64,000 nt of DNA from an uncultured Flavobacteriaceae bacterium (GCA_905181625.1 CAJIYJ010000003.1:124001-188000), one strand, 5' to 3'. Shown: positions 1-8,949, counted from the first letter of the stretch. Translations and numbers: made by a program. The notes: generated by a model not told the origin, from the sequence alone.

Positions 1-1
1 T

Positions 2-632
2 CAGTTCATAAAAACCGGTATGTATAAAAATATTTTAGTGATTGGTGCTGAAAACCATTCAGGTGCATTAGATAAATCTACAAGAGGAAGAGGAGTGTCT
101 GTTATTTTTGGCGATGGCGCAGGAGCAGCTATTTTATCTAGAAGTGAAGTTAAAGGAAAAGGAATTTTATCTTCTCATCTTCATTCAGAGGGAAAATACG
201 CTAGAGAATTGATGATGGATGGACCTAGCACAGGAAGATGGGTTCCTGAAATATTAGCAGAAAATAATTCAGATGATCAATCTTATTATCCGTATATGAA
301 TGGACAATTAGTTTTTAAAAACGCAATTACACGTTTTTCAGAAGTAATAGTGGAAGGTTTAGAGGCAAACAATTTGCAAAAGGAAGATATTGATATGTTA
401 ATTCGCACATCAAGCGAATTTACGCATTTCACAATTTATTCAAAAGAAATTTAATTTATCTGACGATAAAGTACATAATAATATTATGAAGTATGGTAAT
501 ACTACTGCTGCCTCTGTAATAATAGCCCTTACAGAAGCGTGGGAGCAAGGTAAAATAAAAGAAAATGATTTAGTTGTTCTTGCTGCTTTTGGCAGTGGAT
601 TTACTTGGGGGTCTGTTATTATAAGATGGTAA
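2..632 (+). CDS. fabH: 3-oxoacyl-ACP synthase III (FabH), 5'-truncated and frameshifted
   Basis: Beta-ketoacyl-ACP synthase III starts type II fatty acid synthesis by condensing an acyl-CoA with malonyl-ACP. The window opens inside the gene: the frame is open from base 2, and the FGDGAGAAIL motif of the thiolase fold is visible. The frame then breaks at about base 404. Up to ATT (401-403) it reads normally. Skipping the C at 404 gives AHQANLRISQF, the conserved HQAN segment carrying the catalytic His, then the catalytic Asn region (MKYGNTTAAS) and the usual C-terminus (GSGFTWGSVIIRW). Without the shift the protein ends prematurely at 454. The active-site Cys lies upstream, outside the window. 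The family assignment is clear. I infer that the frameshift is a sequence error, because the gene is normally essential. Confidence 0.85.
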
Positions 633-988
633 AAAAAACTTTAGTATTAGGTGCCTCTTTAAATTCTGATCGTTATTCAAATATGGCCGTAAGAAGACTA
701 GCTTCAAAAAAGGTTGAAGTAATAGCAATTGGATTAAAGCAAGGTAAAATTAATGGAATAAATATTCAAAATAAGTTAACTCTATATAAAGATGTTCATA
801 CTGTTACTTTATATTTAAATCAAAAAAGACAGAAAGAGTATTATGAATATATAATTTCTTTAAAACCAAAAAGAGTGATTTTTAATCCAGGAACTGAAAA
901 CAGTGAATTTTACAAATTATTAGACAAAGAATCGATAGTTTATATGGAGGCCTGTACTTTGGTGTTACTTTCTACGAATCAGTATTAA
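626..988 (+). CDS. CoA-binding domain protein (YccU-like)
   Basis: A 120-residue single-domain protein of the CoA_binding_2 / YccU family with a Rossmann-like fold. The N-terminal strand and turn read VLGASLNSDRYSN and the end reads EACTLVLLSTNQY, both typical of the flavobacterial members. I chose the ATG at 626 (MVKKTLVLGAS) over an in-frame upstream start because it overlaps the restored fabH stop by a few bases, as expected for translational coupling. Its 3' end overlaps the convergent symporter gene by 24 bases. The biochemical role of the family is not established; CoA binding is known from structures of relatives. Confidence 0.8.
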   Translation: MVKKTLVLGASLNSDRYSNMAVRRLASKKVEVIAIGLKQGKINGINIQNKLTLYKDVHTVTLYLNQKRQKEYYEYIISLKPKRVIFNPGTENSEFYKLLDKESIVYMEACTLVLLSTNQY

Positions 989-2422
989 ACCAAAAAATGT
1001 AATTAATCCGTTAATCGGAAGAAGCTCGTAGCCAATTTTGTAACCTCCTAAAAAATCAGAATCTATATTTCCAATACCCAAAACAATTAAGACCGAAAAT
1101 AAAGCTACCGCCCAAACATATTGATCTTTAACTTTATAATTAGTAAATATTCCAAACGCAAATAAACCTAATAATGGTCCGTAAGTATATCCTGCTACCG
1201 TTAATAAACCATCTATTACATTAGTATTTAAATATTTTTTAAATATTATTACAACTATAATAAGAACAAAACTCATTACTATGTGTGTTTTTTTTCTAAT
1301 GCTATTTTGAATTTTTTTACTTTTATTTTCTAGATTTAAAAAATCCACACAAAAAGATGTTGTTAATGATGTTAATGCGCTGTCTGCGCTACTGTAAGCC
1401 GCAGCAATTAAACCTAATAAGAAAGTAATTCCTATGCCAATTCCTAAATCACTATTTAAAGCAATTTGAGGAAAAAGCAAATCACTATTAGGAACTCCAT
1501 TAAGTAAAGGGATTTCTATATTATTTTCTTTAGCATAAATGAACAAAAGAGCTCCTAGAAGCATGAATAGAAATGTTACCACAACTAAAACAAAGCTAAA
1601 TACTATCATATTTTTTTGAGCGTCTTTTAATGATCTACAAGTGAGGTTTTTTTGCATCATGTCCTGATCCAAACCAGTCATACAGATTGTTATAAACATT
1701 CCTCCTATAAAAGATTTTATAAAATGATTTCTATCTAGAAAACTTTCATTTACTAATATTTTATTGTAGTCTTGAATTTCCACTGATTTTATAAATTCAA
1801 TAAAAGTCCATTCAAGGTTTGAGTTAATTAAATAAATAGATAACAAAACAGAAATAAGCATAAAAGCTGTTTGCAGAGTATCAGTCCAAACGATAGTATT
1901 AATACCTCCTCTAAAAGTGTATACCCAAATTAATAGTATTGAAATAATTACAGTTATTTCAAATGGTATGCCTAAAGAATCAAAAACAAACTGCTGTAAC
2001 ACTATAGCTACTAGATATAATCTAAATGAGGCTCCTAATATTCTAGAAATAAAAAAGAAAAAGGCTCCAGTTTTGTGACTTATTTTACCAAATCTTTCAT
2101 TTAGATACTCGTAGATTGATGTAAGGTTGAGCTTGTAATATATTGGCAATAAAACAATAGCAACAATAAAATAACCCACCAAGTAGCCTAGCACAACTTG
2201 AAAATAAGTGAATTGCATCTCTCCTATATCTCCAGGAACTGAAATAAATGTTATCCCTGAAAGCGAAGCGCCAACCATCCCAAATGCCACTAAATACCAA
2301 GGAGATTCTTTATTTGCAGAAAAAAATGTTGAATTATCTCCGTTACCTTTTGTTAAATATGAAATTATAAATAAACCTATGAAATATGAGGCTATAACAA
2401 AGAGTATAAGTGATGATTCCAT
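965..2422 (-). CDS. Sodium:solute symporter (SSS family)
   Basis: A 485-residue polytopic inner-membrane protein with about 12-13 hydrophobic segments. It belongs to the sodium/solute symporter (SSS) family, which uses the sodium gradient to take up sugars, amino acids, sialic acid or similar solutes. Family signs are the GASLSGITFISVPG stretch in the first helices, the YEYLNERFG segment, and GLIAAAYSSADSALTS, which matches the SSS signature around the sodium site. It is divergent from recR and convergent with the CoA-binding gene. Nothing nearby indicates the substrate. Confidence 0.82.
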   Translation of the reverse strand: MESSLILFVIASYFIGLFIISYLTKGNGDNSTFFSANKESPWYLVAFGMVGASLSGITFISVPGDIGEMQFTYFQVVLGYLVGYFIVAIVLLPIYYKLNLTSIYEYLNERFGKISHKTGAFFFFISRILGASFRLYLVAIVLQQFVFDSLGIPFEITVIISILLIWVYTFRGGINTIVWTDTLQTAFMLISVLLSIYLINSNLEWTFIEFIKSVEIQDYNKILVNESFLDRNHFIKSFIGGMFITICMTGLDQDMMQKNLTCRSLKDAQKNMIVFSFVLVVVTFLFMLLGALLFIYAKENNIEIPLLNGVPNSDLLFPQIALNSDLGIGIGITFLLGLIAAAYSSADSALTSLTTSFCVDFLNLENKSKKIQNSIRKKTHIVMSFVLIIVVIIFKKYLNTNVIDGLLTVAGYTYGPLLGLFAFGIFTNYKVKDQYVWAVALFSVLIVLGIGNIDSDFLGGYKIGYELLPINGLITFFGLILIRRK

Positions 2423-2440
2423 TATGAATTAGTCTTTTTT

Positions 2441-2448
2441 CAAATATA
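2441..2448 (-). promoter_or_regulatory. Putative -7 element of the symporter gene
   Basis: On the minus strand the sequence reads TATATTTG, an exact match to the Bacteroidetes sigma-A -7 consensus TAnnTTTG, about 19 bases before the ATG. I did not find a clear -33 TTG, so confidence is moderate. Confidence 0.45.
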
Positions 2449-2490
2449 CTAATTTATGGTTCTTACAAAATCTAGTAGTATATTTAAAAA

Positions 2491-3114
2491 ATGAATTTTT
2501 CCTCTAAATTACTTGAAAATGCAGTGAATGAAATGTCACAATTGCCTGGTATTGGTAAAAGAACTGCCTTGAGGCTTGTTTTGTTTTTATTAAACCAACC
2601 AAAAGCTCAAACAAAAGAATTATCAGATTCATTATCGGATTTAGTACAAAGAGTCATTTTATGTAAAAATTGTCACAATATTTCGGACTCTGATACTTGC
2701 GAAATATGTTCGAATCCTAAAAGAGAAAAATCATTAATTTGTGTGGTTGAAGACATTAGAGATGTGATGGCTATTGAAAGTACAGGTCAATTTAATGGAG
2801 TTTATCATGTCTTAGGAGGTAAAATATCTCCAATTGAAGGGATTGGTCCCAATCAATTAAATATTGATTCTCTAATTGAAAAAGTAAAAAAATCTGAAAT
2901 TTCTGAATTAATTTTTGCCTTAAGTGCGACTATGGAAGGAGATACTACCAATTTCTATATTTACAAACTATTAGACGATCATAAAATCATTATAACTACA
3001 ATTGCAAGAGGGGTTTCTGTTGGTAACGAACTAGAATATACTGATGAAGTTACTCTTGGGAGAAGCATAATTAAGAGAATTCCTTTTGAAAACTCAATAA
3101 AAAACCTCAATTGA
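2491..3114 (+). CDS. recR: Recombination protein RecR
   Basis: RecR (207 aa, about the usual length of 200) works with RecO and RecF to load RecA on gapped DNA. Visible in order are the N-terminal helix-hairpin-helix ([14 protein letters not shown]), a C4 zinc finger ([16 protein letters not shown]), a Toprim domain ([15 protein letters not shown]) and the C-terminal [16 protein letters not shown] segment. It stands alone between the divergent symporter and the E2 gene. Confidence 0.95.
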   Translation: MNFSSKLLENAVNEMSQLPGIGKRTALRLVLFLLNQPKAQTKELSDSLSDLVQRVILCKNCHNISDSDTCEICSNPKREKSLICVVEDIRDVMAIESTGQFNGVYHVLGGKISPIEGIGPNQLNIDSLIEKVKKSEISELIFALSATMEGDTTNFYIYKLLDDHKIIITTIARGVSVGNELEYTDEVTLGRSIIKRIPFENSIKNLN

Positions 3115-3159
3115 GAACTTCTTTATTAGTTAATTAAAATTAAACCAATAATATTTTAA

Positions 3160-3167
3160 TATTTTTG
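3160..3167 (+). promoter_or_regulatory. Putative -7 element of the E2 gene
   Basis: TATTTTTG matches TAnnTTTG and ends 22 bases before the ATG at 3190. No convincing -33 TTG is present at the expected distance. Confidence 0.35.
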
Positions 3168-3189
3168 TATTAAAATTAAAATTAAATCA

Positions 3190-4467
3190 ATGGCTAAATT
3201 CGAACTTCTAATGCCGAAAATGGGAGAAAGTGTGGATGAAGCTACTATTATTAATTGGTTAAAAAATGTTGGTGATAAAATTAACGAAGATGATTTAATT
3301 GTAGAAATCGCAACTGATAAAGTGGATTCCGAAGTTCCTAGTGAAGTTTCTGGAATTCTTTTAGAAAAATTATGTGAAATTAATGATGTTATAAAGGTTG
3401 GAGAACCAATAGCTATAATTGAGATTAAAGGAAATGATATTAAAGCACATTCTAAGAAGCCAAAAGAATCAAAAACTGTTCAAGAACCTATTGCAATCTT
3501 CCAGACTGATGATCTAATTGAAAAAGCAAATAAAAACATTGATTTTGATAACAGTTCAAATGATAAAAAAATCTATTCTCCTTTAGTTAGGAGTATTTCT
3601 GAAAAAGAAGGAATTTGCGAATCAGAATTGGAAAAAATCATAGGATCAGGAAAAGAAGGTAGATTAACTAAAAACGATTTGTTAGGATATATTTCAAAAA
3701 ACAAATCCAATATAAGTATTTCTAAAGAAAATTTATCAAACAAGACTTTTTCAGTTGAGAATGATGAAATAAAAGAAATGAGTAGAATGGAAAAGCTTAT
3801 TTCTGATCATATGGTTAATAGTAAAGAAAAATCAGTTCATGTACAATCATTTATTGAAGCAGATATTACTAATTTATGGGAATGGAGAGAGAGTAATAAA
3901 TTAAAATTTCAAGAAAAAGAAGGTGAAAAAATAACTTTTACTCCAATTTTTGTAATGTTGGTTGCAAAAGCGCTGAGAGAGTTTCCTTTATTAAATGTTA
4001 GTCTTGATAATTATAATATTATAAAGAAAAAAAACATTAACATAGGAATGGCTACAGCTTTAAATGATGGAAATTTAATTGTTCCAGTTATTAAAAATGC
4101 TGATCAACTTAGCTTGCTTGGACTTGCAAAAAAAGTTAATGATTTAGCAAATAGAGCTAGAGTTGGGCAACTTGAACCTGACGAAGTGAAAGATGGAACT
4201 TATACTATAAGTAATATTGGTGTATTTGAAACTTTGATGGGAACGCCAATCATTAATCAGCCTCAGGTAGGTATTTTAGCATTTGGTGCTATTATAAAAA
4301 AACCTTCAGTAATAGAAACTGATAAAGGTGATTTTATAGGAATAAGACACAAAATTATTCTTTCCCATAGTTTTGACCATAAAATAGTCAATGGAGCAAG
4401 AGGGGGCCTTTTTATAAAAAGAATTAAAGATTTAATTGAAAATTGGGAAACCGATTTGAAAATCTAA
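3190..4467 (+). CDS. 2-oxo acid dehydrogenase E2 (dihydrolipoamide acyltransferase)
   Basis: The E2 core of a 2-oxoacid dehydrogenase complex, which transfers an acyl group from lipoamide to CoA. Three parts are visible: an N-terminal lipoyl domain with the lipoylated Lys at about residue 44 (EIATDKVDSEVPSEVSG), a peripheral subunit-binding domain near residues 130-165, and the acyltransferase domain from about 190 to the end. The active-site signature reads SHSFDHKIVNGARGG: the His (about 397) is kept, but the usual Asp of HRxVDG is Asn (about 401). No E1 or E3 gene is adjacent, so I cannot tell a branched-chain, pyruvate or 2-oxoglutarate complex from context; the single lipoyl domain fits a branched-chain or 2-oxoglutarate type. 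Confidence 0.87.
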   Translation: MAKFELLMPKMGESVDEATIINWLKNVGDKINEDDLIVEIATDKVDSEVPSEVSGILLEKLCEINDVIKVGEPIAIIEIKGNDIKAHSKKPKESKTVQEPIAIFQTDDLIEKANKNIDFDNSSNDKKIYSPLVRSISEKEGICESELEKIIGSGKEGRLTKNDLLGYISKNKSNISISKENLSNKTFSVENDEIKEMSRMEKLISDHMVNSKEKSVHVQSFIEADITNLWEWRESNKLKFQEKEGEKITFTPIFVMLVAKALREFPLLNVSLDNYNIIKKKNINIGMATALNDGNLIVPVIKNADQLSLLGLAKKVNDLANRARVGQLEPDEVKDGTYTISNIGVFETLMGTPIINQPQVGILAFGAIIKKPSVIETDKGDFIGIRHKIILSHSFDHKIVNGARGGLFIKRIKDLIENWETDLKI

Positions 4468-4504
4468 TTTTTAAAACTCTAATTAATTTAAATTTTAACT
4501 AAAA

Positions 4505-5278
4505 ATGAATCTTAAAATTACTAAACCTATATGTTTTTTTGATTTAGAAACCACAGGAGTTAATGTGTCAAAAGATAAGATAGTTGAAATTTCTATTTTA
4601 AAAGTTTTTCCAAACGGAAATAAAGAATCAAAAACTTGGCTTGTAAATCCTGAAATTAGAATTCCTTTAGAAGCTTCAAATATCCATGGAATAACTAACG
4701 ATATAGTTAAAAATGAACCTAATTTTAAATTTATTTCTTTAGACGTTGTTTCTATGATTAAAAATTGTGATTTAGCTGGCTTTAATTCAAATAGGTTTGA
4801 TATTCCATTATTAGCCGAAGAGCTTTTGAGATCTGAAATTGATTTTAGTTTAGATGATGTTCTAACTATTGATGCGCAAGTTATTTTCCATAAAATGGAA
4901 GAAAGAACATTAGGAGCTGCATACAAATTCTATTGTGGAAAGACTTTAGAAAATGCTCACTCTTCAAAAGCTGACACACTTGCAACTTTTGAGGTATTGG
5001 AATCTCAAATTGAAAAATATGATGAATTGCAAAACGATATTAAATTTTTGTCAGATTTTTCAAAAAGAGGAAAAAATGTAGATCCAGCAGGCTTTATTGT
5101 TTTTAATGAAAATGATATTCCTTGTTTTTCTTTTGGAAAACATAAAGGGAAATCAGTGGATTATATTATAGAAAATGAACCTGGGTATTTAGGGTGGATA
5201 CTTAACGCTGATTTTCCGATGTACACTAAAAAGGTGCTTACCAAACTAAGATTAAGTAAATTGAATAATAAATTATAG
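4505..5278 (+). CDS. DnaQ-like 3'-5' exonuclease with C-terminal DUF3820-like domain
   Basis: A 257-residue DEDDh exonuclease of the DnaQ/epsilon superfamily. Exo I is FDLETTG (acidic residues at 13 and 15), Exo II lies around AGFNSNRFDIPLL, and Exo III has HSSKADTLAT with the His and Asp of the DEDDh type. After residue about 200 a small second domain (FSFGKHKGKSVDYI, then GYLGWILN) resembles DUF3820. I therefore read it as a two-domain nuclease rather than the replicative epsilon subunit; the DNA or RNA substrate is unknown. It sits directly upstream of the FAH-family gene, 2 bases apart, probably in one operon. Confidence 0.85.
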   Translation: MNLKITKPICFFDLETTGVNVSKDKIVEISILKVFPNGNKESKTWLVNPEIRIPLEASNIHGITNDIVKNEPNFKFISLDVVSMIKNCDLAGFNSNRFDIPLLAEELLRSEIDFSLDDVLTIDAQVIFHKMEERTLGAAYKFYCGKTLENAHSSKADTLATFEVLESQIEKYDELQNDIKFLSDFSKRGKNVDPAGFIVFNENDIPCFSFGKHKGKSVDYIIENEPGYLGWILNADFPMYTKKVLTKLRLSKLNNKL

Positions 5279-5280
5279 AT

Positions 5281-5892
5281 ATGAAAATAATTTGTATCGG
5301 AAGAAATTACATAGATCATGTTGATGAATTAAAAAATAAAAAACCAAGTTCTCCGGTAATTTTTTTAAAACCAGAAACAGCAGTGATTTTAAAAAATCAA
5401 CCTTTTTTTATTCCCGATTATTCAAACGATGTACATTACGAAGTTGAAATTTTAGTTAAAATTAAAAAACTCGGAAAATCAATTGAAACTAAATTTTCAC
5501 ACAAATATTATGATCAAGTTGGTTTAGGAATCGATTTTACCGCAAGAGATTTGCAATCTGAATTAAAAAAAAATGGTCTTCCATGGGAAAAATCAAAAGC
5601 ATTTGATGGTTCAGCTTTAATTGGTGAATGGGTTAATAAAAACGAATTTAATGATTTGAATAATTTAAATTTTTCATTAAATAAAAATGGAAAAAGTGTA
5701 CAATCAGGTAACACCTTTAATATGTTATGGAGCATTGATGAACTGATTTCTGAAGTCTCTAAATTTTTTACTTTAAAAATTGGTGATGTGATTTTTACTG
5801 GCACTCCATCAGGTGTGGGAAAGGTCAGTGAAAATGATTTATTGGAAGGGTTTATTAATGAAAAAAAATTTTTTTCAATTAAATCTAAATAA
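5281..5892 (+). CDS. Fumarylacetoacetate hydrolase family protein
   Basis: A short (203 aa) single-domain FAH-family protein similar in size to the acylpyruvase YcgM group. The start is typical (IICIGRNYIDHVDEL). Metal ligands are visible in VHYEVEILVKI (Glu-x-Glu) and GLGIDFTARDLQ (Asp), and the GTPSGVGKV motif is present near the end. The family hydrolyses C-C bonds of acylpyruvates or decarboxylates oxaloacetate; I cannot narrow the substrate. The stop overlaps the start of cinA (TAATG), showing translational coupling. Confidence 0.85.
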   Translation: MKIICIGRNYIDHVDELKNKKPSSPVIFLKPETAVILKNQPFFIPDYSNDVHYEVEILVKIKKLGKSIETKFSHKYYDQVGLGIDFTARDLQSELKKNGLPWEKSKAFDGSALIGEWVNKNEFNDLNNLNFSLNKNGKSVQSGNTFNMLWSIDELISEVSKFFTLKIGDVIFTGTPSGVGKVSENDLLEGFINEKKFFSIKSK

Positions 5893-7139
5893 TGAAAGTA
5901 AAGATTATAACAATTGGTGATGAAATTTTGATTGGTCAAATTATTGATACTAATTCAGCTTTCATCTCAAAAGAACTTATCAATATTGGAGTTGAAGTAA
6001 CGGAAATCTTAACAATTGGAGATTCAAAAATTGATATTACTAATTCGTTAAAAAATTCTCAAAATAAGTTTGATATAGTAATACTTACTGGAGGATTAGG
6101 GCCAACTAACGATGATATCACTAAAGATTCTTTTTGTGATTATTTCAAAGATAAATTAGTTTTAAATAAAGAAGTTTTAAATCATATTGAAAATCTCTTT
6201 AAGAACTTTAAAGATAATCCTATTACTGATTTAAACAGAGCGCAAGCTTATTTACCATCTAGAGCAAAACTAATTCCAAATGATTTTGGAACTGCAGCCG
6301 GAATGATGGTTCAAAATCTGAATACTTTATACGTTTCTCTTCCTGGGGTTCCTTTTGAAATGAAGTCAATGATTTCCTCTTATTTGATACCTGAAATTAA
6401 AAAAGAATTTAAATGTCCAGTTATTTTAAACAAAACTTTACTTACTTATGGTCTTGGTGAAAGTACTATCGCTAATAAATTAATAGAATTTGAATCAAGT
6501 TTGCCTTCTAATTTTAAATTGGCATACCTTCCTAATTTAGGTCGTGTTAGGTTGAGACTTTCTTCAAAAGGAGATGACAAAAAATCTTTGGAAAAAATAA
6601 TGGACGATCTTATAGTTGAATTATATAGGGTTTTAGGTAAAACTATTATTGGTTTTGAATTTTCAAACTCAATAGAAAAAGAAATTGGAAAAAAATTAAT
6701 TCAGTTCAACAAGACTATTTCAACTGCTGAAAGTTTGACAGGAGGCTTGATTTCATCTAGATTAACATCAATTCCAGGTTCGTCAAATTACTTTAAGGGA
6801 TCAGTAGTGGCTTATGATACCCTGATAAAAGAAAATGTTTTGAAAGTTAATAACGACACAATTTCAAAACATTCAGTTGTTAGCTCTGAAGTTGCTAAAG
6901 AAATGGTATTAGGGGTTAAAAAAATATTCAATACAGATTATGCTATTGCAACAACAGGAAATGCTGGTCCTTCTAAAGGAGATTCAAAGCAGCCTATTGG
7001 AAAGGTTTTTATTGCCATATCTACACCAACTGATTTAAAGTGTTTTGAGTTTAATTTTGGAGAGCACCGTGAAAAAAATATAAATAAATCTGTAAATAAA
7101 TCACTTGAGCTATTTTTTTCAGAATTATTAACTAGCTAA
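5892..7139 (+). CDS. cinA: CinA family: MoCF-type domain plus nicotinamide-nucleotide amidase
   Basis: A 415-residue two-domain CinA. Residues 1 to about 170 form the MoaB/MogA-like COG1058 domain (GDEILIGQIIDTNS, ILTGGLGPTNDDIT). The C-terminal part from about 260 is the PncC deamidase domain (STAESLTGGLISSRLTSIPG, ATTGNAGPS), which recycles NMN to nicotinate mononucleotide. Length is as usual. It is translationally coupled to the preceding FAH gene and is followed by the L28 promoter. Confidence 0.93.
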   Translation: MKVKIITIGDEILIGQIIDTNSAFISKELINIGVEVTEILTIGDSKIDITNSLKNSQNKFDIVILTGGLGPTNDDITKDSFCDYFKDKLVLNKEVLNHIENLFKNFKDNPITDLNRAQAYLPSRAKLIPNDFGTAAGMMVQNLNTLYVSLPGVPFEMKSMISSYLIPEIKKEFKCPVILNKTLLTYGLGESTIANKLIEFESSLPSNFKLAYLPNLGRVRLRLSSKGDDKKSLEKIMDDLIVELYRVLGKTIIGFEFSNSIEKEIGKKLIQFNKTISTAESLTGGLISSRLTSIPGSSNYFKGSVVAYDTLIKENVLKVNNDTISKHSVVSSEVAKEMVLGVKKIFNTDYAIATTGNAGPSKGDSKQPIGKVFIAISTPTDLKCFEFNFGEHREKNINKSVNKSLELFFSELLTS

Positions 7140-7146
7140 TAAAAAA

Positions 7147-7178
7147 TTTGGCAATATTCTAAATAAGTTGTTAATTTG
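7147..7178 (+). promoter_or_regulatory. Promoter of the rpmB operon
   Basis: TTTG at 7147-7150 is followed after exactly 20 bases by TTAATTTG (7171-7178), which matches the Bacteroidetes -33/-7 pattern except for one base in TAnnTTTG. It lies 24 bases before the L28 start, as expected for a ribosomal protein promoter. Confidence 0.55.
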
Positions 7179-7202
7179 CACCCTGTTTAAAAAGACTGAA
7201 TT

Positions 7203-7433
7203 ATGTCAAAAGTTTGCGAAATATCTGGAAAAAAAGTTTTAGTTGGAAACAATGTTTCTAAAGCTATGAACAAAACAAAAAGAAGATTTGAACCAAATCT
7301 AATTAAAAAGAGATTTTTTATTCCTGAGGAAGGTAAGTGGATCACCCTTAAAGTTTCTACATCTGTTTTAAAAACCATTAATAAAAAAGGTATTTCAGCA
7401 GTTTTAAAAGAATCTAAAATTAATAAACTTTAA
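7203..7433 (+). CDS. rpmB: 50S ribosomal protein L28
   Basis: A 76-residue basic protein of the large ribosomal subunit. The N-terminus MSKVCEISGKKVLVGNNVS followed by KTKRRFEPNL is diagnostic for L28. It is first in the conserved flavobacterial run L28-L33-DUF4295-FtsY. Confidence 0.95.
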   Translation: MSKVCEISGKKVLVGNNVSKAMNKTKRRFEPNLIKKRFFIPEEGKWITLKVSTSVLKTINKKGISAVLKESKINKL

Positions 7434-7444
7434 TTTAAAATAAT

Positions 7445-7627
7445 ATGGCTAAGAAAGGCAATAGAGTTCAAGTTATTTTAGAATGTACAGAGCATAAAAA
7501 CTCTGGATTATCTGGGACTTCTAGATATGTTACAACAAAAAATAAAAAAAATACACCTGATAGATTAGAAATTAAAAAATTTAATCCTATCATGAAAAAA
7601 AATACTATTCATAAAGAAATTAAATAA
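7445..7627 (+). CDS. rpmG: 50S ribosomal protein L33
   Basis: A 60-residue large-subunit protein ([18 protein letters not shown], then [16 protein letters not shown]). The zinc-binding CxxC pairs of some L33 forms are absent: only a single Cys is present, so this is the non-zinc type. It sits 11 bases after L28. Confidence 0.95.
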   Translation: MAKKGNRVQVILECTEHKNSGLSGTSRYVTTKNKKNTPDRLEIKKFNPIMKKNTIHKEIK

Positions 7628-7636
7628 TTTTAGGTC

Positions 7637-7789
7637 ATGGCAAAAAAGACAGTAGCTTCACTTCAAACATCATCAAAAAGATTATCTAAGGCTATAAAAA
7701 TGGTTAAAAGCCCTAAATCTGGTGCTTACATTTATGTAGAATCAATTATGGCTCCCGAATTAGTCAATGACTGGTTATCAAAAAAATAA
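7637..7789 (+). CDS. DUF4295 small basic protein
   Basis: A 50-residue Lys-rich protein starting MAKKTVASLQTSSKRLSK and ending PELVNDWLSKK. It belongs to DUF4295, a Bacteroidetes family that is almost always found directly after L33. Its position and charge suggest a ribosome-associated protein, but no function is established to my knowledge. It is the last gene before a clear terminator. Confidence 0.88.
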   Translation: MAKKTVASLQTSSKRLSKAIKMVKSPKSGAYIYVESIMAPELVNDWLSKK

Positions 7790-7812
7790 TTAACTAATTT
7801 TAATATATTTTA

Positions 7813-7837
7813 AAAGTCACCTTTGAGTGGCTTTTTT
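7813..7837 (+). terminator. Intrinsic terminator after L28-L33-DUF4295
   Basis: AAAGTCAC (7813-7820), a six-base loop and GTGGCTTT (7827-7834) form an 8-bp stem with one G-U pair, followed by a T run. It ends the ribosomal operon. Confidence 0.75.
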
Positions 7838-7853
7838 TGTTTTCATATATTTG
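7822..7853 (+). promoter_or_regulatory. Promoter of ftsY
   Basis: TTTG (7822-7825), a 20-base spacer and TATATTTG (7846-7853) fit the Bacteroidetes consensus exactly. The -33 part lies in the loop of the preceding terminator hairpin, so the two signals overlap. Confidence 0.6.
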
Positions 7854-7868
7854 AAGTAACATTTTAAT

Positions 7869-8939
7869 ATGAGTTTTTTTAATAAACTTTTTTCTACAAA
7901 GAAAAAAATAAGCGATAAAGCAACAGCCGATAAAAAATCAGTTGTTGACGAACAGATAGAAAAGTCAATTTCTAAAGAAGTTATTAGTCAAAAAATTAAT
8001 GTTTCAGTTCAAAAAAAAAAAGATTCTTTAAATAAAGGTTTAAAATTAAGTAGTGAATCATTTTTTAGTAAAATATCTAAAGCAATTGTTGGTAAAAGTA
8101 AAGTTGACGTTGAAGTTTTAGATGAGTTAGAGGAAATATTAATTTCTTCAGATGTTGGAGTTAAAACTACATTAAAGATTATAGATAGAATTGAAAATAG
8201 AGTTGCTAAGGATAAATACATTAATGCTGATGAATTAGATTTAATTCTAAAAGAAGAGATTATAGCTATTATTAATGACTCAGATAAAATTATTAATAAT
8301 TTTAAAATCAATGAAAATAAAAAGCCACACGTAATTCTTGTGGTTGGAGTTAATGGTGCTGGAAAAACTACGACTGTTGGAAAAATGGCTAATTATTATA
8401 AATCATTAGGTCTTAAGGTTGTGATTGGTGCTGCAGACACTTTTAGAGCAGCTGCGATTGATCAATTACAAGTTTGGGCTGATAGAGTCAAAGTTGATTT
8501 AATTAAGCAAGAAATGGGTAGTGACCCTGCATCTGTTGCTTTTGATACTATAGAATCAGCAATTAAAAAAAATGCTGATATTGTTTTAATTGATACAGCG
8601 GGAAGATTACATAATAAAACTAACTTAATGAACGAGTTAGGTAAAATAAAAAGAGTTTTACAAAAGAAAACTTTTGAAGCTCCTCAGGAGGTAGTTTTAG
8701 TTATAGATGGTTCAACGGGTCAAAACGCATTTGAACAAGCTAAACAATTTACTAATGTCACAGAAATCACTTCTTTAGTAGTTACAAAACTAGACGGCAC
8801 TGCTAAGGGTGGTGTTGTTTTAGGTATTTCAGATCAGTTTCAAATTCCAATTAAATTTATTGGTATTGGAGAAAAAATAGAAGATTTACAAATATTTGAT
8901 AAAAAGGAATTCGTAGATTCTTTTTTTAAAAAATCATAA
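7869..8939 (+). CDS. ftsY: Signal recognition particle receptor FtsY
   Basis: The SRP-receptor GTPase (356 aa) docks ribosome-SRP complexes at the membrane. A charged N-terminal A domain of about 50 residues precedes the helical N domain and the G domain, which has G1 GVNGAGKTTTVGK, the DTFRAAAIDQL insertion-box region, G3 DTAGR and G4 TKLDGTAKGG. It is 11 bases upstream of rimO and has its own promoter. Confidence 0.97.
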   Translation: MSFFNKLFSTKKKISDKATADKKSVVDEQIEKSISKEVISQKINVSVQKKKDSLNKGLKLSSESFFSKISKAIVGKSKVDVEVLDELEEILISSDVGVKTTLKIIDRIENRVAKDKYINADELDLILKEEIIAIINDSDKIINNFKINENKKPHVILVVGVNGAGKTTTVGKMANYYKSLGLKVVIGAADTFRAAAIDQLQVWADRVKVDLIKQEMGSDPASVAFDTIESAIKKNADIVLIDTAGRLHNKTNLMNELGKIKRVLQKKTFEAPQEVVLVIDGSTGQNAFEQAKQFTNVTEITSLVVTKLDGTAKGGVVLGISDQFQIPIKFIGIGEKIEDLQIFDKKEFVDSFFKKS

Positions 8940-8949
8940 AACCATATTA

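Noticed and set aside
2097-2432. Small ORFs on both strands within the symporter region, and many similar ORFs elsewhere
   Set aside because: They lie inside confidently identified genes in other frames and show no family features.
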